A DNA stretch of 64,000 nt from TMP-7 sp038212445 (GTDB lineage: Bacteria; Acidobacteriota; Terriglobia; Bryobacterales; Bryobacteraceae), in NCBI GenBank assembly GCA_038212445.1, contig JBBQUM010000022.1, positions 1-64,000 of the forward strand, given 5' to 3'. Position 1 is the stretch's first letter. Every line of letters begins with the position of its first letter. The notes below the pieces were generated by a model. That model was given only the letters and a program-made list of their open reading frames with translations, did not search any database and was not told the DNA's origin. The position numbers and the translations under genes were made by a program. Shown here one piece after another: positions 9,750 to 18,570 of this stretch.

Positions 9750-10550
9750 ATGCGCCTTCTAACGGCCGCGTTGCTGGCATCCACGCTCTCTGCCGCCACC
9801 GTCGACGGCATTGCGATCCATAGGACGATCACGGGCACCGGTCCTCAAACGGTGATCCTGGTGCACAGGTGGGCTTGCGACGAGACGGTGTGGTCAGAGC
9901 AGGTGGCGGCACTCGCCGGGAAGTATCGCGTAGTGACGCTCGACCTGCCGGGCCACGGCAAGAGCGGTTCTCCTCAGGACGGGAAGTTCACGATGGAACT
10001 GTTTGCGCGAGCGATCGAAGCCGTTCGCGCAGAAGTGGAAGCAGACCGCATTGTCCTGGTGGGGCACAGCATGGGGACGCCGGTGATCGTGCAGTACGCG
10101 CGCGCCTATCCGGCTCGGGTTACGGGGCTGGTGTTTGTCGATGGCCGCGTGACGTTTGGTCCGAAAGGGCCGTCGAAATTCAACCGGCAGCAATGGCTGG
10201 GCGAGGATGGCCGGAAGAACCGGGAGCGGATGATCGCGGGCATGTATACCCCCAACACCAAGCCGGCCCTGCAGACCAGGATTCGCGACATGGTGATGGC
10301 GACCACCGACGTTGGCGCAGCGGGCGCCATGGAGGCGTACCATGACCCGTCCATCTGGAAGAACGAGATACTCTCTGTGCCCGTCCTCGCCATCTATGCG
10401 GAGAGAAGCGCGGCCGGACAACGTGAATACATGCCAGACCACTTTCGGCACATGGAATACCACGAGGTGGATGCTGGCCACTTCCTCATGCTGGAAAAGC
10501 CGGAGGAATTCAATCGACTGCTGCTCGCCTTCCTGGCGCAGCTAAAATAG
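9750..10550 (+). CDS. Exported alpha/beta hydrolase
   Basis: A protein of 266 residues with a short signal peptide (RLLTAALLASTLSAATV). The alpha/beta-hydrolase core has the nucleophile elbow GHSMG with Ser107 and the terminal His244 in DAGHFLMLEKP. The acid is probably an Asp or Glu in the segment before it (AIYAERSAAG). The usual HG oxyanion motif near the first strand reads HR (VHRWACDETVW, Arg40), an unusual change that could alter or abolish esterase activity. ATG at 9750 is preferred over an upstream TTG because it places the signal peptide at the N-terminus. The substrate is unknown. Confidence 0.85.
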   Translation: MRLLTAALLASTLSAATVDGIAIHRTITGTGPQTVILVHRWACDETVWSEQVAALAGKYRVVTLDLPGHGKSGSPQDGKFTMELFARAIEAVRAEVEADRIVLVGHSMGTPVIVQYARAYPARVTGLVFVDGRVTFGPKGPSKFNRQQWLGEDGRKNRERMIAGMYTPNTKPALQTRIRDMVMATTDVGAAGAMEAYHDPSIWKNEILSVPVLAIYAERSAAGQREYMPDHFRHMEYHEVDAGHFLMLEKPEEFNRLLLAFLAQLK

Positions 10551-10569
10551 ATCGGACTGGGACTTGGAC

Positions 10570-10998
10570 ATGAAAAAAACCGAACCGGTGGAATCAGCCT
10601 CTCAATTCATCGACGAGAGGATCAAGGAACTTGGGGATTGGCGCGGGAAGATGCTCGCAAAGGTGCGCGCGATCATACACGCGGCTGATCCTGAGGTGGT
10701 CGAGGAGTGGAAGTGGATGGGGACTCCCATCTGGTCTCACAGCGGAATTATTTGCACGGGAGAAACGTACAAGAGCATCGTCAAGCTGACTTTCGCTAAG
10801 GGGGCATCGCTCGAGGACCCTGCGGGTCTGTTCAACTCAAGCCTCGAGGGGAATGTCAGGCGCGCCGTCGACATTCATGAGGGCGAGAAGGTAAATGAGA
10901 AGGCTTTGAAGGACCTGATTCGCGCGGCAGCGGCGTTCAACGTCGCAGCGAAAAGCAAGTCGAAGGCGGGGCGAACAACGACCAAGCGGGTTGGCTAG
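10570..10998 (+). CDS. DUF1801 (YdhG-like) protein
   Basis: A protein of 142 residues beginning MKKTEPVESASQFIDERI. It has the DUF1801 pattern: LGDWRGKMLAKVRAIIH, then EEWKWMGTPIWSHSGIICTGETYK, and KLTFAKGASLEDPAGLFN. Members are small soluble proteins of unknown biochemical role, frequently found beside ArsR/AHSA1/DoxX genes, as here. The C-terminus is a lysine/arginine-rich tail (KSKSKAGRTTTKR), possibly for nucleic-acid contact. It follows the hydrolase by 19 bp and closes the co-directional set that begins with the ArsR gene. Confidence 0.85.
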   Translation: MKKTEPVESASQFIDERIKELGDWRGKMLAKVRAIIHAADPEVVEEWKWMGTPIWSHSGIICTGETYKSIVKLTFAKGASLEDPAGLFNSSLEGNVRRAVDIHEGEKVNEKALKDLIRAAAAFNVAAKSKSKAGRTTTKRVG

Positions 10999-11441
10999 GG
11001 CGCCGTGACAGAAGTGACACGAGCCGACTGTTTACGGACGATTTGGCGTTAGTGGGCAGAGATCGCCCAACGGGTTGAGGCGGGACGTCTCGCATTCCCC
11101 CCTGTGGCGCTCGCAACGCGGCTCACGCCACTTCTGCCACGGGCGGCGACCTTCAAGGATTGTGACTGGATAGAAGTTGCTCCGCTACGCGGGCGCTTGC
11201 TTGCCTTGGACTGTGGCGGATTCGCCAACTCACGGATCAACACATTCCGATTGGGATGTGTCTGTTTCCTGGCCGCGTTGGTCCCCGATATTCTCCTCGC
11301 AATGACGCGAAATGTTGCTCCCGTGAGCGCATGTCCACACCTGACGCCGGCTGCATTTACAAATAACCAACCGAGACCCTTTCCCTGACAATTCAGGTGA
11401 CCCCGGTTCGCGATCGGGTGTGGGCGTGGTAGCCTCGCGAC
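10999..11441 (+). other. Gap without a supported gene
   Basis: These 443 bp lie between DUF1801 and the DUF885 gene. Long open frames exist on both strands, but neither shows a ribosome site, a domain or plausible composition. I see no terminator or clear repeat. The minus-strand translation is rich in Arg, Ser and Pro, as is common for non-coding high-GC DNA. Confidence 0.5.
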
Positions 11442-13082
11442 ATGTTGCGGCACGTGGTTATTCTGATTGGGTTAGTTGGGATTGCGCCCTGGGCGTTGGT
11501 GGGTGCTTCAGATTCGGTGGCACGAATGGGGGCGGATTTCTGGGAATGGCGTGGGCGGACGGCGCCCTTTGTTGCCGATGATATTCCGCGGATTGAGCGG
11601 CCTGCGGGGGCGGCGCATGACTGGTCGGGTGCGGGTGTTGCAAAGTTGCGGCGGGAGTTGGCCGGTTTCGAGGCGCGGTGGAAGAGTCTTGAGGGTCACG
11701 ATGCGGTGGATTACCGGCTGATGGGATCGGCATTGGCTCGGGTGCATTGGGAGCTGGATGTTCTCAAGCGGTGGCAGAGGGATCCTAATTTCTACATCGA
11801 GCAGACTTTGACGCCTTTGGGCGAAGCGCTGACGGTGCCTGCTCCTTATGACGAGGGGCGGAGCCGGGAGATTCTGCGGCGGCTGGAGTCGATTCCAGGG
11901 ACGGTTCGGGAGGCAGAGAGGACGTTGGTGTCGCCGCCGGCTCCGTTTGCGCGACTGGCGATGGAGGAGTTGACGGAGGTTCGGGCAAAGTTGCGGAAGG
12001 TGGTGGAGTCACTGCCTCCGGATACGACGATTCCCGCGGCGGAATGGAAGGTGGCGGGAGAGCGGGCAGGTGTGGCACTGGAGCAATTCCGGCAGTGGCT
12101 GCAGGGGGCGCTGCCCAAGCTTCCGGCGCAAGCGGCGATAGGGCGGGATAAATATGTCTGGTTTCTTCGGAATGTAGCACTCATTCCGGATCAGCCGGAG
12201 GAATTAGTAGAAAAGGCCGAGTTGGAGTTGCGGCGCTCGGTGGTATTCGAGACTTATGAAGCTAATCGGAACGTTGCGGCGGCGCCTCTGACGATGGCGG
12301 CGAGTACAGGGGAGCTGGTGGAGCGTAACCGGAAGGGGGAGGAGTCGATTCGCGAATTTGTGGAGCAGCATGGGATTTTGACACTGCCTTCATGGCTGCG
12401 GCACTACACGCTTCGGCCGATACCGGCCTATCTTGCGGCACTGGGCGACTTTGTTGAGACAGACGACTTCACGTCGGGGACGCGGCTCGATCGGGATGGC
12501 ATTCGTTATGTGGCGGCGCCGTCGGCGAATGCGAGTTATTTCGCGGTAAGTGCGGCGAAAGATCCGCGGATTCAGGTGGTACACGAAGGGACGGTGGGGC
12601 ACTACGGGCAGTTATGCCTGTCGTGGAAGAATCCCGATCCATTGCGGCGGCACTACTATGATTCGAGCGCGAACGAAGGGATCGGGTTCTATGCGGAGGA
12701 AATGATGCTGCAGGAGGGACTTTATGACGAGAGTCCGCACACGCGGGAGATTGTGTATAACCAGATGCGGTTGCGGGCGCTACGGGTGATTGTGGACGTG
12801 AAAGTGGCGCTGGGAGAGATGTCGCAGGAGGAGGCCGCGGAGTTTCTGATGCGGAATGCGCCGATGAATGCGGCGAGTGCACGGACAGAGGTGGTGGAGA
12901 TGAACGAGGCGCCGGGGCAGAAGATTTCGTATCAGGTGGGGAAGCTGCAGATTATGGAGATGCTGGCGGCGGCCAGGTTGAAGGAGGGGGCGGAGTTTCG
13001 TTTACGGCGCTTCCATGATTTTGTTTGGATAAACGGGAATGTGCCGATTGCGTTGCAGAGGTTGGAATATCTGGGAAAGTGA
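11442..13082 (+). CDS. DUF885-family secreted metallopeptidase-like protein
   Basis: A protein of 546 residues with an N-terminal signal peptide (to about residue 23) and an all-helical DUF885 body. The family's zinc-site pattern is present: HEGTVGH at 381-387 (family HExxxGH) and NEGIGFYAEEMM with Glu412, the usual NEGWALYAE-like motif. This supports a zinc-dependent peptidase or carboxypeptidase-like activity outside the cytoplasm, although few DUF885 members are characterised. Length is typical for the family. The ATG start lies next to the intergenic gap; no strong ribosome site is visible. Confidence 0.85.
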   Translation: MLRHVVILIGLVGIAPWALVGASDSVARMGADFWEWRGRTAPFVADDIPRIERPAGAAHDWSGAGVAKLRRELAGFEARWKSLEGHDAVDYRLMGSALARVHWELDVLKRWQRDPNFYIEQTLTPLGEALTVPAPYDEGRSREILRRLESIPGTVREAERTLVSPPAPFARLAMEELTEVRAKLRKVVESLPPDTTIPAAEWKVAGERAGVALEQFRQWLQGALPKLPAQAAIGRDKYVWFLRNVALIPDQPEELVEKAELELRRSVVFETYEANRNVAAAPLTMAASTGELVERNRKGEESIREFVEQHGILTLPSWLRHYTLRPIPAYLAALGDFVETDDFTSGTRLDRDGIRYVAAPSANASYFAVSAAKDPRIQVVHEGTVGHYGQLCLSWKNPDPLRRHYYDSSANEGIGFYAEEMMLQEGLYDESPHTREIVYNQMRLRALRVIVDVKVALGEMSQEEAAEFLMRNAPMNAASARTEVVEMNEAPGQKISYQVGKLQIMEMLAAARLKEGAEFRLRRFHDFVWINGNVPIALQRLEYLGK

Positions 13083-13106
13083 TGGTTTGGACGACGCAGA
13101 AGTGTT

Positions 13107-13215
13107 CAGGCTGGAAAAGCAGGACAGACAGCCCTTTTCGCCTGGGCAAATCTCTGATTGCGGGAGGGTGACAACGGGCGAAAACGGTGTCAGTCCCTGG
13201 CTTTTCCGAATTGAG
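13107..13215 (+). repeat. Dispersed short element, copy 1
   Basis: About 109 bp that match a second copy at 44261-44377. The outer parts are nearly identical: CAGGCTGGAAAAGCAGGACA with GACAGCCCTTTTCGCC at the left, and AAAACGGTGTCAGTCCCTGG with CTTTTCCGA at the right; the middle has diverged. The two ends are imperfect inverted repeats of one another (GGAAAAGC-AGG-ACAGACAGCC against GGAAAAGCCAGGGACTGACA). It sits in the gap between two convergent genes. It could be a MITE-like element or a structured REP-type repeat. Confidence 0.8.
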
Positions 13216-13252
13216 ACTCTTTCGCCAAGGGCTAATAGAAAAAGGCCCGGGT

Positions 13253-13672
13253 CTATTTATTGGGACGGCCAAGGGCCATCACGAAGTAGTGGGCCTGGGT
13301 GTCGCCGACATTGCGCCAACCGTGTTCTTCATTGGAGGCGACGTAGGCTACTGAGCCGGGGCCGAGCCGGGTGGACTTGCCCGCGATCGTGACTTCCATA
13401 ATCCCCTGGCGGATCATGATCAGTTCTTCGTGCTCGTGATGGTGTGAGCCGTGGGGCGCTTTGCCGGGCGCCAATTCCGTCTCGTGCATATCGATGTGGA
13501 AGCCGGAATGGGTGAGTCCGTCGAAGACATCGCGAGAACGGTTCTCGCCGTTTTCCTTGACCTTCAGGTTCTCGAAAGGAAAGGTAGTGCTCGGAAGTGT
13601 GGAGACGGGTGCTGGTGCGGCGGCGGCCAGGGCCGGCAGAAGCGCGGCGAGTTCACGTCGAGAGAGTGTCAT
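13253..13672 (-). CDS. Exported small cupin protein
   Basis: A protein of 139 residues. The N-terminus MTLSRRELAALLPALAAA resembles a twin-arginine signal. The rest is a single cupin barrel: APHGSHHHEHEELIMIRQG carries the His-rich metal-binding first motif, and GPGSVAYVASNEEHGWRN the second. A metal-dependent enzyme or sugar-binding role is possible; no substrate can be named. Its ATG overlaps the stop of the upstream DUF1080 gene as ATGA, so the two are translationally coupled. Confidence 0.85.
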   Translation of the reverse strand: MTLSRRELAALLPALAAAAPAPVSTLPSTTFPFENLKVKENGENRSRDVFDGLTHSGFHIDMHETELAPGKAPHGSHHHEHEELIMIRQGIMEVTIAGKSTRLGPGSVAYVASNEEHGWRNVGDTQAHYFVMALGRPNK

Positions 13673-14289
13673 TGCTTTACGCTCACTTCCTTGAAGGTGA
13701 CATGGGAATTGCCGTCGTGGTTCTGTAGTCCGATATAGCCAACTTCGGCGCGGGGTCCGCGAACGGGTTCGTACCAGATCTTACGTTCCGGGACGGGGTT
13801 GCGCTGATCGAAGTCATTGATGAGCTGACCGTTGAGGTAGACCTTGGTGACGCCACCGGCGAGCACGATGTCCATGGTGTTCCACTCGTTGGCGGCTTTC
13901 TGCGTACGCTTCTCCGCTTTGCTGAGTGAGTAGATGGCGCCGGTGCAATGCCAGTCATCACCAGCGGCGTCGATTTGCACTTCATAGCCGTTGTGGACGC
14001 CGTACCAGGCGTCGTGCGGCTTCTCGGGCATGCGGATATACACGCCGGAATTATCGCGCTGGCCGGTGGTTTTGAAGACGACGCGGACCGTCGTGTTGCC
14101 GAACTTCTGCGGCTCGTAATAAAGAAGTCCCATACCGCCGGAGGTGACGAGTTCGCCGTTCTCGAGTTTCATTTCGCCGGGGCCGACATGTTTCCAGCCG
14201 TTGAGGCTCGACCCGTCGAAGATCTTCTTCCACTCTTCCGCGTAGGTTGCCGCGGCGAGTGCGAGGAGGCAAACCAGGACTCTCTTCAT
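13669..14289 (-). CDS. DUF1080 (3-keto-disaccharide hydrolase-like) secreted protein
   Basis: A protein of 206 residues with a signal peptide (MKRVLVCLLALAAATYA) and one DUF1080 concanavalin-like domain: FDGSSLNGWKHVG at the start, RDNSGVYIRMPE in the middle and GYIGLQNHDG near the end. Family members include 3-keto-glycoside hydrolases or lyases, and many are periplasmic carbohydrate-active proteins. It is the first gene of a pair with the cupin protein, which suggests both act on the same sugar-related substrate; this link is an inference. Confidence 0.88.
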   Translation of the reverse strand: MKRVLVCLLALAAATYAEEWKKIFDGSSLNGWKHVGPGEMKLENGELVTSGGMGLLYYEPQKFGNTTVRVVFKTTGQRDNSGVYIRMPEKPHDAWYGVHNGYEVQIDAAGDDWHCTGAIYSLSKAEKRTQKAANEWNTMDIVLAGGVTKVYLNGQLINDFDQRNPVPERKIWYEPVRGPRAEVGYIGLQNHDGNSHVTFKEVSVKQ

Positions 14290-14293
14290 CCCG

Positions 14294-15598
14294 TTATTCT
14301 ATCGTTGGTTCGAAGCGGATGTTCTTGCGGAAGCCGTTGGTGCGCCACGCGCCGTACGCCATGCCGAGGATGAGCCAGGCAGCGCCGGCGAGTTTGGCAG
14401 GCGTGCGGAGGCTGAGCCAGATCACGAGGCAGATCAGAAAGCCGAGTACCGGCACGATGGCGTCGGCGAGGCGGCGTCCGCCGCGGACGTAGTAGTGCAG
14501 GAAGGCAGCGGCGTTGACGCCCATGAAGCCGATGAAGGCGCCGAAGTTCAGCAGTTCGGCGCCGAGCTGATAGCTCATTAGGAATGCGCCGACCAGGCAC
14601 AGCGCGCCGATCAGGATGACGTTGTAGCGGGGGATTTTAGTTTTGGGGTCGACTGCACCGAAGAAGCCGGTGGGGAGTGCGCCGTCGCGTCCCATGCCAA
14701 AAAGTAGTCGCGCGCCGGCCAGTTGTCCACCGGCGCCGGAGCCGATGCTGGCAACGAGCAGAGTGAGGTTCACAACCTGAAAGAGAACGATGCCGCCGAT
14801 ACGTCCGGCGACGTGAACATAGGCCGTGTCGACGTCGGGGAAGGCGTCGGTGGCGGGCCATACGAGTTGCGCGGCGTAGACTTCGATGGCCGAGAGGATG
14901 CCGATGATCAGGCAGATGAGAACCGTCGCGCGGAGGATGTTGCGGCGCGGGTCCTTCACTTCCTCAGAGAGCGTGGAGATGCCGTCGAAGCCGATGTAGG
15001 TGAGGACAGCGAGCGAGGTGCCGGTGGCGAGGGTGTTGTATGAGAAAGTGGACGGGTCATAGAAGGGCCTCGTGAGGCTGAGGCCGGGGATGCCGGCGGC
15101 GTACTTGAAGGCGGCGACGAGGACCCAGGCGACCACCAGGAGCATGGCCACTGCGAGTCCGGCATTGACGCGCGCGCTGGTTTCGATCTTGCGCAGATTC
15201 ATCCAGGTGAACAGAGCGGCGAAGAATATCGCCCAGCCGAAGTAGGGGATTTGCGGGAGGATGTTCATCGCCGCCTTGCTGCACCAGATGGTACAGATGA
15301 GCGGGTTGAGCACGTAGTCCATGAGCATGCTCCAGCCGGTAGCGTAGCCGAGGGCGGGATGGATTTCCTGGGCGACGTAGGTGTAAGCGGAGCCGGCGCT
15401 GGGGTAGACGCGGGCCATGCGACCGTAGCTGAAGGCGGTGAACAGCATGGCGACCATCGCGATGAGGACGGTGGTGACGACATGGCCGCGGGCTTCCTGC
15501 TGCACGACGCCGAACAGCGGCATTGGGGCAGTGGGCTGAACGAGGATGATGCCCATGAAGACGAGGTCGCGCAGACCCAGGGAGCGGTGAAGAGGCAC
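14294..15598 (-). CDS. APC-superfamily amino acid/polyamine permease
   Basis: A permease of 434 residues with about twelve hydrophobic segments. The first helix motif reads RDLVFMGIILVQPTAPMPLFG, and a mid-protein YIGFDGISTLSEEVKDPRRN is the characteristic APC consensus. It probably imports an amino acid or polyamine. The GTG start is dictated by an in-frame stop just upstream. It is divergent from the DUF58 gene with only 34 bp between starts and ends 4 bp before the DUF1080 gene begins, so it may be part of the same transcript. Confidence 0.88.
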   Translation of the reverse strand: MPLHRSLGLRDLVFMGIILVQPTAPMPLFGVVQQEARGHVVTTVLIAMVAMLFTAFSYGRMARVYPSAGSAYTYVAQEIHPALGYATGWSMLMDYVLNPLICTIWCSKAAMNILPQIPYFGWAIFFAALFTWMNLRKIETSARVNAGLAVAMLLVVAWVLVAAFKYAAGIPGLSLTRPFYDPSTFSYNTLATGTSLAVLTYIGFDGISTLSEEVKDPRRNILRATVLICLIIGILSAIEVYAAQLVWPATDAFPDVDTAYVHVAGRIGGIVLFQVVNLTLLVASIGSGAGGQLAGARLLFGMGRDGALPTGFFGAVDPKTKIPRYNVILIGALCLVGAFLMSYQLGAELLNFGAFIGFMGVNAAAFLHYYVRGGRRLADAIVPVLGFLICLVIWLSLRTPAKLAGAAWLILGMAYGAWRTNGFRKNIRFEPTIE

Positions 15599-15632
15599 GA
15601 ACCATTATGGTCGATCGCGGTACGCTCGAAGC

Positions 15633-16757
15633 ATGACGGTCTGGACGCGGCTGCGGGAGTGGGCGGCCAGCGGTATGCGTCAACAGGTGACGCTGGGCGG
15701 ACTGCTCTTCACGCTGGCGGCGCTGGTGATAGGCCTGGCGGCATTTGCGTCGGCGAACAATCTGCTGTTCCTGATTCTGGCGGCGATGTTATCGACGCTG
15801 CTGGTGAGCGGCTTCATCAGCCGGCTGTCGCTGGCAGGGTTGAAGCTGGACCTGTTGCATCCCGAGCACCTGTCGGCGAGACGGCGGATTTCAGGCCGTG
15901 TAGTGGTGCAGAACGAGAAGATCATGCCGTCATTCTCGGTGCAACTGGCGGGTACGCTGCAGAGCGGTTTTGACAGCATCCTGTACTTTCCGAGCATCCC
16001 GGGAAAGGGCCGGATTGAGGAGCCAGTGGATCTATTCTTTCCCAAGCGCGGCATCTATAAAGAGAACACGTTCAATTTTTCGACGCGGTTTCCGTTCGGG
16101 TTCACGGAGAGGCGCGCGCCGGTGCGTGTGCTACAGGACGTGCTGGTGTATCCGTCGGTGGATCCGCAGCCGGAATTGGAGGCGATGCTGGCAGGAATCA
16201 CGGGGGACATACAGGCTCACTTTCGCGGTCGTTCAGGCGACTTCTACCGGATCCGGCCGTACGAGCAATTTGAGAGTGCGCGGCACGTGGACTGGAGAGC
16301 AACGGCGCACACGGGCGATTTGCAGGTTCGGGAATTCGCGCGGGAGGAAGAGCAGGCGATCGTGATCTTTCTCGATCTGGAATTGCCGGAGGGCGATATT
16401 TTCGAGAATGCGGTGGAGTGCTGCGCTTACCTGGCGTGGCGGCTGACGCGGGGGCCTGTAGCGCGGCTGCATTTCGCCACGCAGACTACCAGCGTAAGGG
16501 TGCCGGAGGACGGCGAGGTCTATACTATTCTGAAGTATCTAGCTTTGGTCTCACCGTCTCGCGGGAAAGTGCCGCCACCACCCGATGAACAGGACAGCAT
16601 CCAAATTGTCTTCACAGCCGCACCCGGCCGACTGGCCGCCGAGGGCTGGCGCACAGAAGCCTCTGACTCTTGCTTTGTGGTTGGCCCTGACCAGCTTTGC
16701 CTTCCTCGCGCAAGGGCAGCAACCGCTGCCGGCGCAAACTCCACCCCCGCAAGTTGA
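15633..16757 (+). CDS. DUF58 domain membrane protein
   Basis: A protein of 374 residues. Two adjacent membrane helices near residues 20-65 are followed by a beta-rich region and the DUF58 signature FYRIRPYEQFESARHVDWRATAHTG near residues 205-230, then a von Willebrand A-like strand VIFLDLEL. DUF58 proteins usually sit beside MoxR ATPases and vWA proteins; neither is found here. Its 3' end overlaps the next gene by 173 bp in another frame, so the last 50 or so residues should be treated with caution. Confidence 0.82.
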   Translation: MTVWTRLREWAASGMRQQVTLGGLLFTLAALVIGLAAFASANNLLFLILAAMLSTLLVSGFISRLSLAGLKLDLLHPEHLSARRRISGRVVVQNEKIMPSFSVQLAGTLQSGFDSILYFPSIPGKGRIEEPVDLFFPKRGIYKENTFNFSTRFPFGFTERRAPVRVLQDVLVYPSVDPQPELEAMLAGITGDIQAHFRGRSGDFYRIRPYEQFESARHVDWRATAHTGDLQVREFAREEEQAIVIFLDLELPEGDIFENAVECCAYLAWRLTRGPVARLHFATQTTSVRVPEDGEVYTILKYLALVSPSRGKVPPPPDEQDSIQIVFTAAPGRLAAEGWRTEASDSCFVVGPDQLCLPRARAATAAGANSTPAS

Positions 16758-18570
16758 GCCTCTCAAGACGAGCATCACGGTAAACGAGCGCATCGCCGCC
16801 GAGACTCCGGCATCGATGACAGTGGTGGGCGCGGAACAACTCGAAGAGACTGCCGGCGTCAATATTGACGACCGGCTGAGGCAGGTGCCGGGATTCTCGC
16901 TGTTCCGCCGCTCGTCGAGCCTGGTGGCGAATCCGACCACGCAGGGGATTTCGCTGCGCGGACTGGGATCGACGGGCGCGAGCCGCAGCCTGGTGCTGTG
17001 GGACGGCGTGCCGATGAACGATCCGTTTGGCGGCTGGGTTTATTGGACGCGATTTGCTCCCGAGCAACTGGACCGGATTGAAGTAGAGCGCGGCGCCTCC
17101 ACGAGCGTGTTTGGCGATCGCGCAATGGCGGGCGCGATCTCGGTGATGACGCGCGAAGTTGACCGGTTTCGCTGGGACGCGTTTTACGAAGGCGGCAATC
17201 ATAATACGCACGAGGTGGGCGCGGGAATCGCGGGGTTATGGCGCCGGGCGGCCGCGTCGGCGCACGTGCGCACGTTTTCGACGGACGGTTACTTCATCGT
17301 GCCGGCGACGATTCGAGGGCCCATCGACACATTGGCTGGGGTCCAATTTGTAGCCGGGAATGCGCGGCTGGACTGGCTGGGAACCGAGCACCGGTTCTTT
17401 GTCAAGCTGGACATTCTGGCTGAGGATCGCGCGAATGGGACAACACTCACGCGGAATTCGACAAGTCTCGGGACACTGTCGGCGACATGGTCGTGGGAGC
17501 GGGCGCGTGACGGCATTTCGGTGATGGGGTTCCATACACGCGAAGAGTTTCACGCAAGCTTCTCGTCGATTGGCGCGGGCCGCAAGACAGAGACGCTCTC
17601 CTACAACCAACAGGTCCCTTCGCAGGCGAGCGGCGCATCGGCACTGTGGTCGCACCGGGATTCAAGTTTCAGCACGATCGTTGGCGCGGACATCGAGCGT
17701 GACCAGGGGACGAGCACGGACCGGCTGACGGCGATACCGTTGAGGATTGGCGGGGGGAACCGGCTGGAGCATGGGATTTTCGGACAGGCGACGTACAAGG
17801 CAGGTCCAGCGCAGTTTTTTGTTGGCGGCCGGCATACGTTCACCGGCGGCGGAGACACGTTCTTCAGTCCGAGCGGCGGTGTTGTGGTGGGGCGTGGACG
17901 GTGGCGCGCGCGCGGTTCTGCGTATCGCAGCTTCCGGGCTCCGACGCTGAATGAGTTGTTCCGTGATTTCCGAGTGGGCAACACGATCACGCAAGCGAAC
18001 GGTGCGCTGAGACCAGAGACGTTGACGGGCGGCGAGGCGGGCGGGGATTTTTCCGGTGAGAATACGCGGATCGGATTCACCGCTTTTTACAGCTCGCTCG
18101 ATAACCTGATTACCAACGTGACGCTCTCCACGGGTTCTACGATTGTGCGGCAGCGTCAGAATGCGGCGTCGGCGACATCGAAAGGCGTGGAAGCGGATTT
18201 CCGGCAGCGCTGGCACGATTTCCGGCTCGAAGCATCGTACCTGTTCGCCGATTCGCGCTACATAACGTTGTTGAGGATTCCGCAGGTACCGAAGAACCAG
18301 GGGTCGGCGATGTTGATTTATTCCAAGCGCGGGACGCTGCTCTCGGCTGGCGTGCGGGCGTACTCGCTGCAATTTGACGACGACCTCAACCAATTCATCC
18401 TGCCTGGCTTCGCGACGGCGCAGGCGACGGTGAGGCAAAGGGTGACAAAGCATTTGAGCGGGTCATTCGCGGTGGAGAATATGTTGGGCCGGCAATTTCT
18501 GACCGTGTTCAGTCCCACGCCGGGGATTGGAGCGCCGAGGCTGGTACGGGTTGGGCTGAGGTGGAACTAG
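16585..18570 (+). CDS. TonB-dependent outer-membrane receptor (BtuB/CirA type)
   Basis: A protein of 661 residues. After a signal region (LTLALWLALTSFAFLAQGQ) comes a plug domain: SITVNERIAAETPASMTVVG, LRQVPGFSLFRRSSS, GISLRGLGSTGASRSLVLWDG and IEVERGASTSVFGDRAMAGA. The barrel follows and ends on aromatic-terminated LVRVGLRWN. It should import a siderophore, vitamin or similar ligand with TonB energy. The ATG at 16585 lies inside the DUF58 gene; a later TTG is possible but would leave a signal peptide lacking a basic N-region. Its stop overlaps the stop of the convergent TetR gene by 4 bp. Confidence 0.9.
   Translation: MNRTASKLSSQPHPADWPPRAGAQKPLTLALWLALTSFAFLAQGQQPLPAQTPPPQVEPLKTSITVNERIAAETPASMTVVGAEQLEETAGVNIDDRLRQVPGFSLFRRSSSLVANPTTQGISLRGLGSTGASRSLVLWDGVPMNDPFGGWVYWTRFAPEQLDRIEVERGASTSVFGDRAMAGAISVMTREVDRFRWDAFYEGGNHNTHEVGAGIAGLWRRAAASAHVRTFSTDGYFIVPATIRGPIDTLAGVQFVAGNARLDWLGTEHRFFVKLDILAEDRANGTTLTRNSTSLGTLSATWSWERARDGISVMGFHTREEFHASFSSIGAGRKTETLSYNQQVPSQASGASALWSHRDSSFSTIVGADIERDQGTSTDRLTAIPLRIGGGNRLEHGIFGQATYKAGPAQFFVGGRHTFTGGGDTFFSPSGGVVVGRGRWRARGSAYRSFRAPTLNELFRDFRVGNTITQANGALRPETLTGGEAGGDFSGENTRIGFTAFYSSLDNLITNVTLSTGSTIVRQRQNAASATSKGVEADFRQRWHDFRLEASYLFADSRYITLLRIPQVPKNQGSAMLIYSKRGTLLSAGVRAYSLQFDDDLNQFILPGFATAQATVRQRVTKHLSGSFAVENMLGRQFLTVFSPTPGIGAPRLVRVGLRWN

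Noticed and set aside
11049..11453. 134-residue open frame on the minus strand (and a 94-residue frame opposite)
   Set aside because: No ribosome site, no domain, Arg/Ser/Pro-rich composition, and it overlaps the start of the DUF885 gene.
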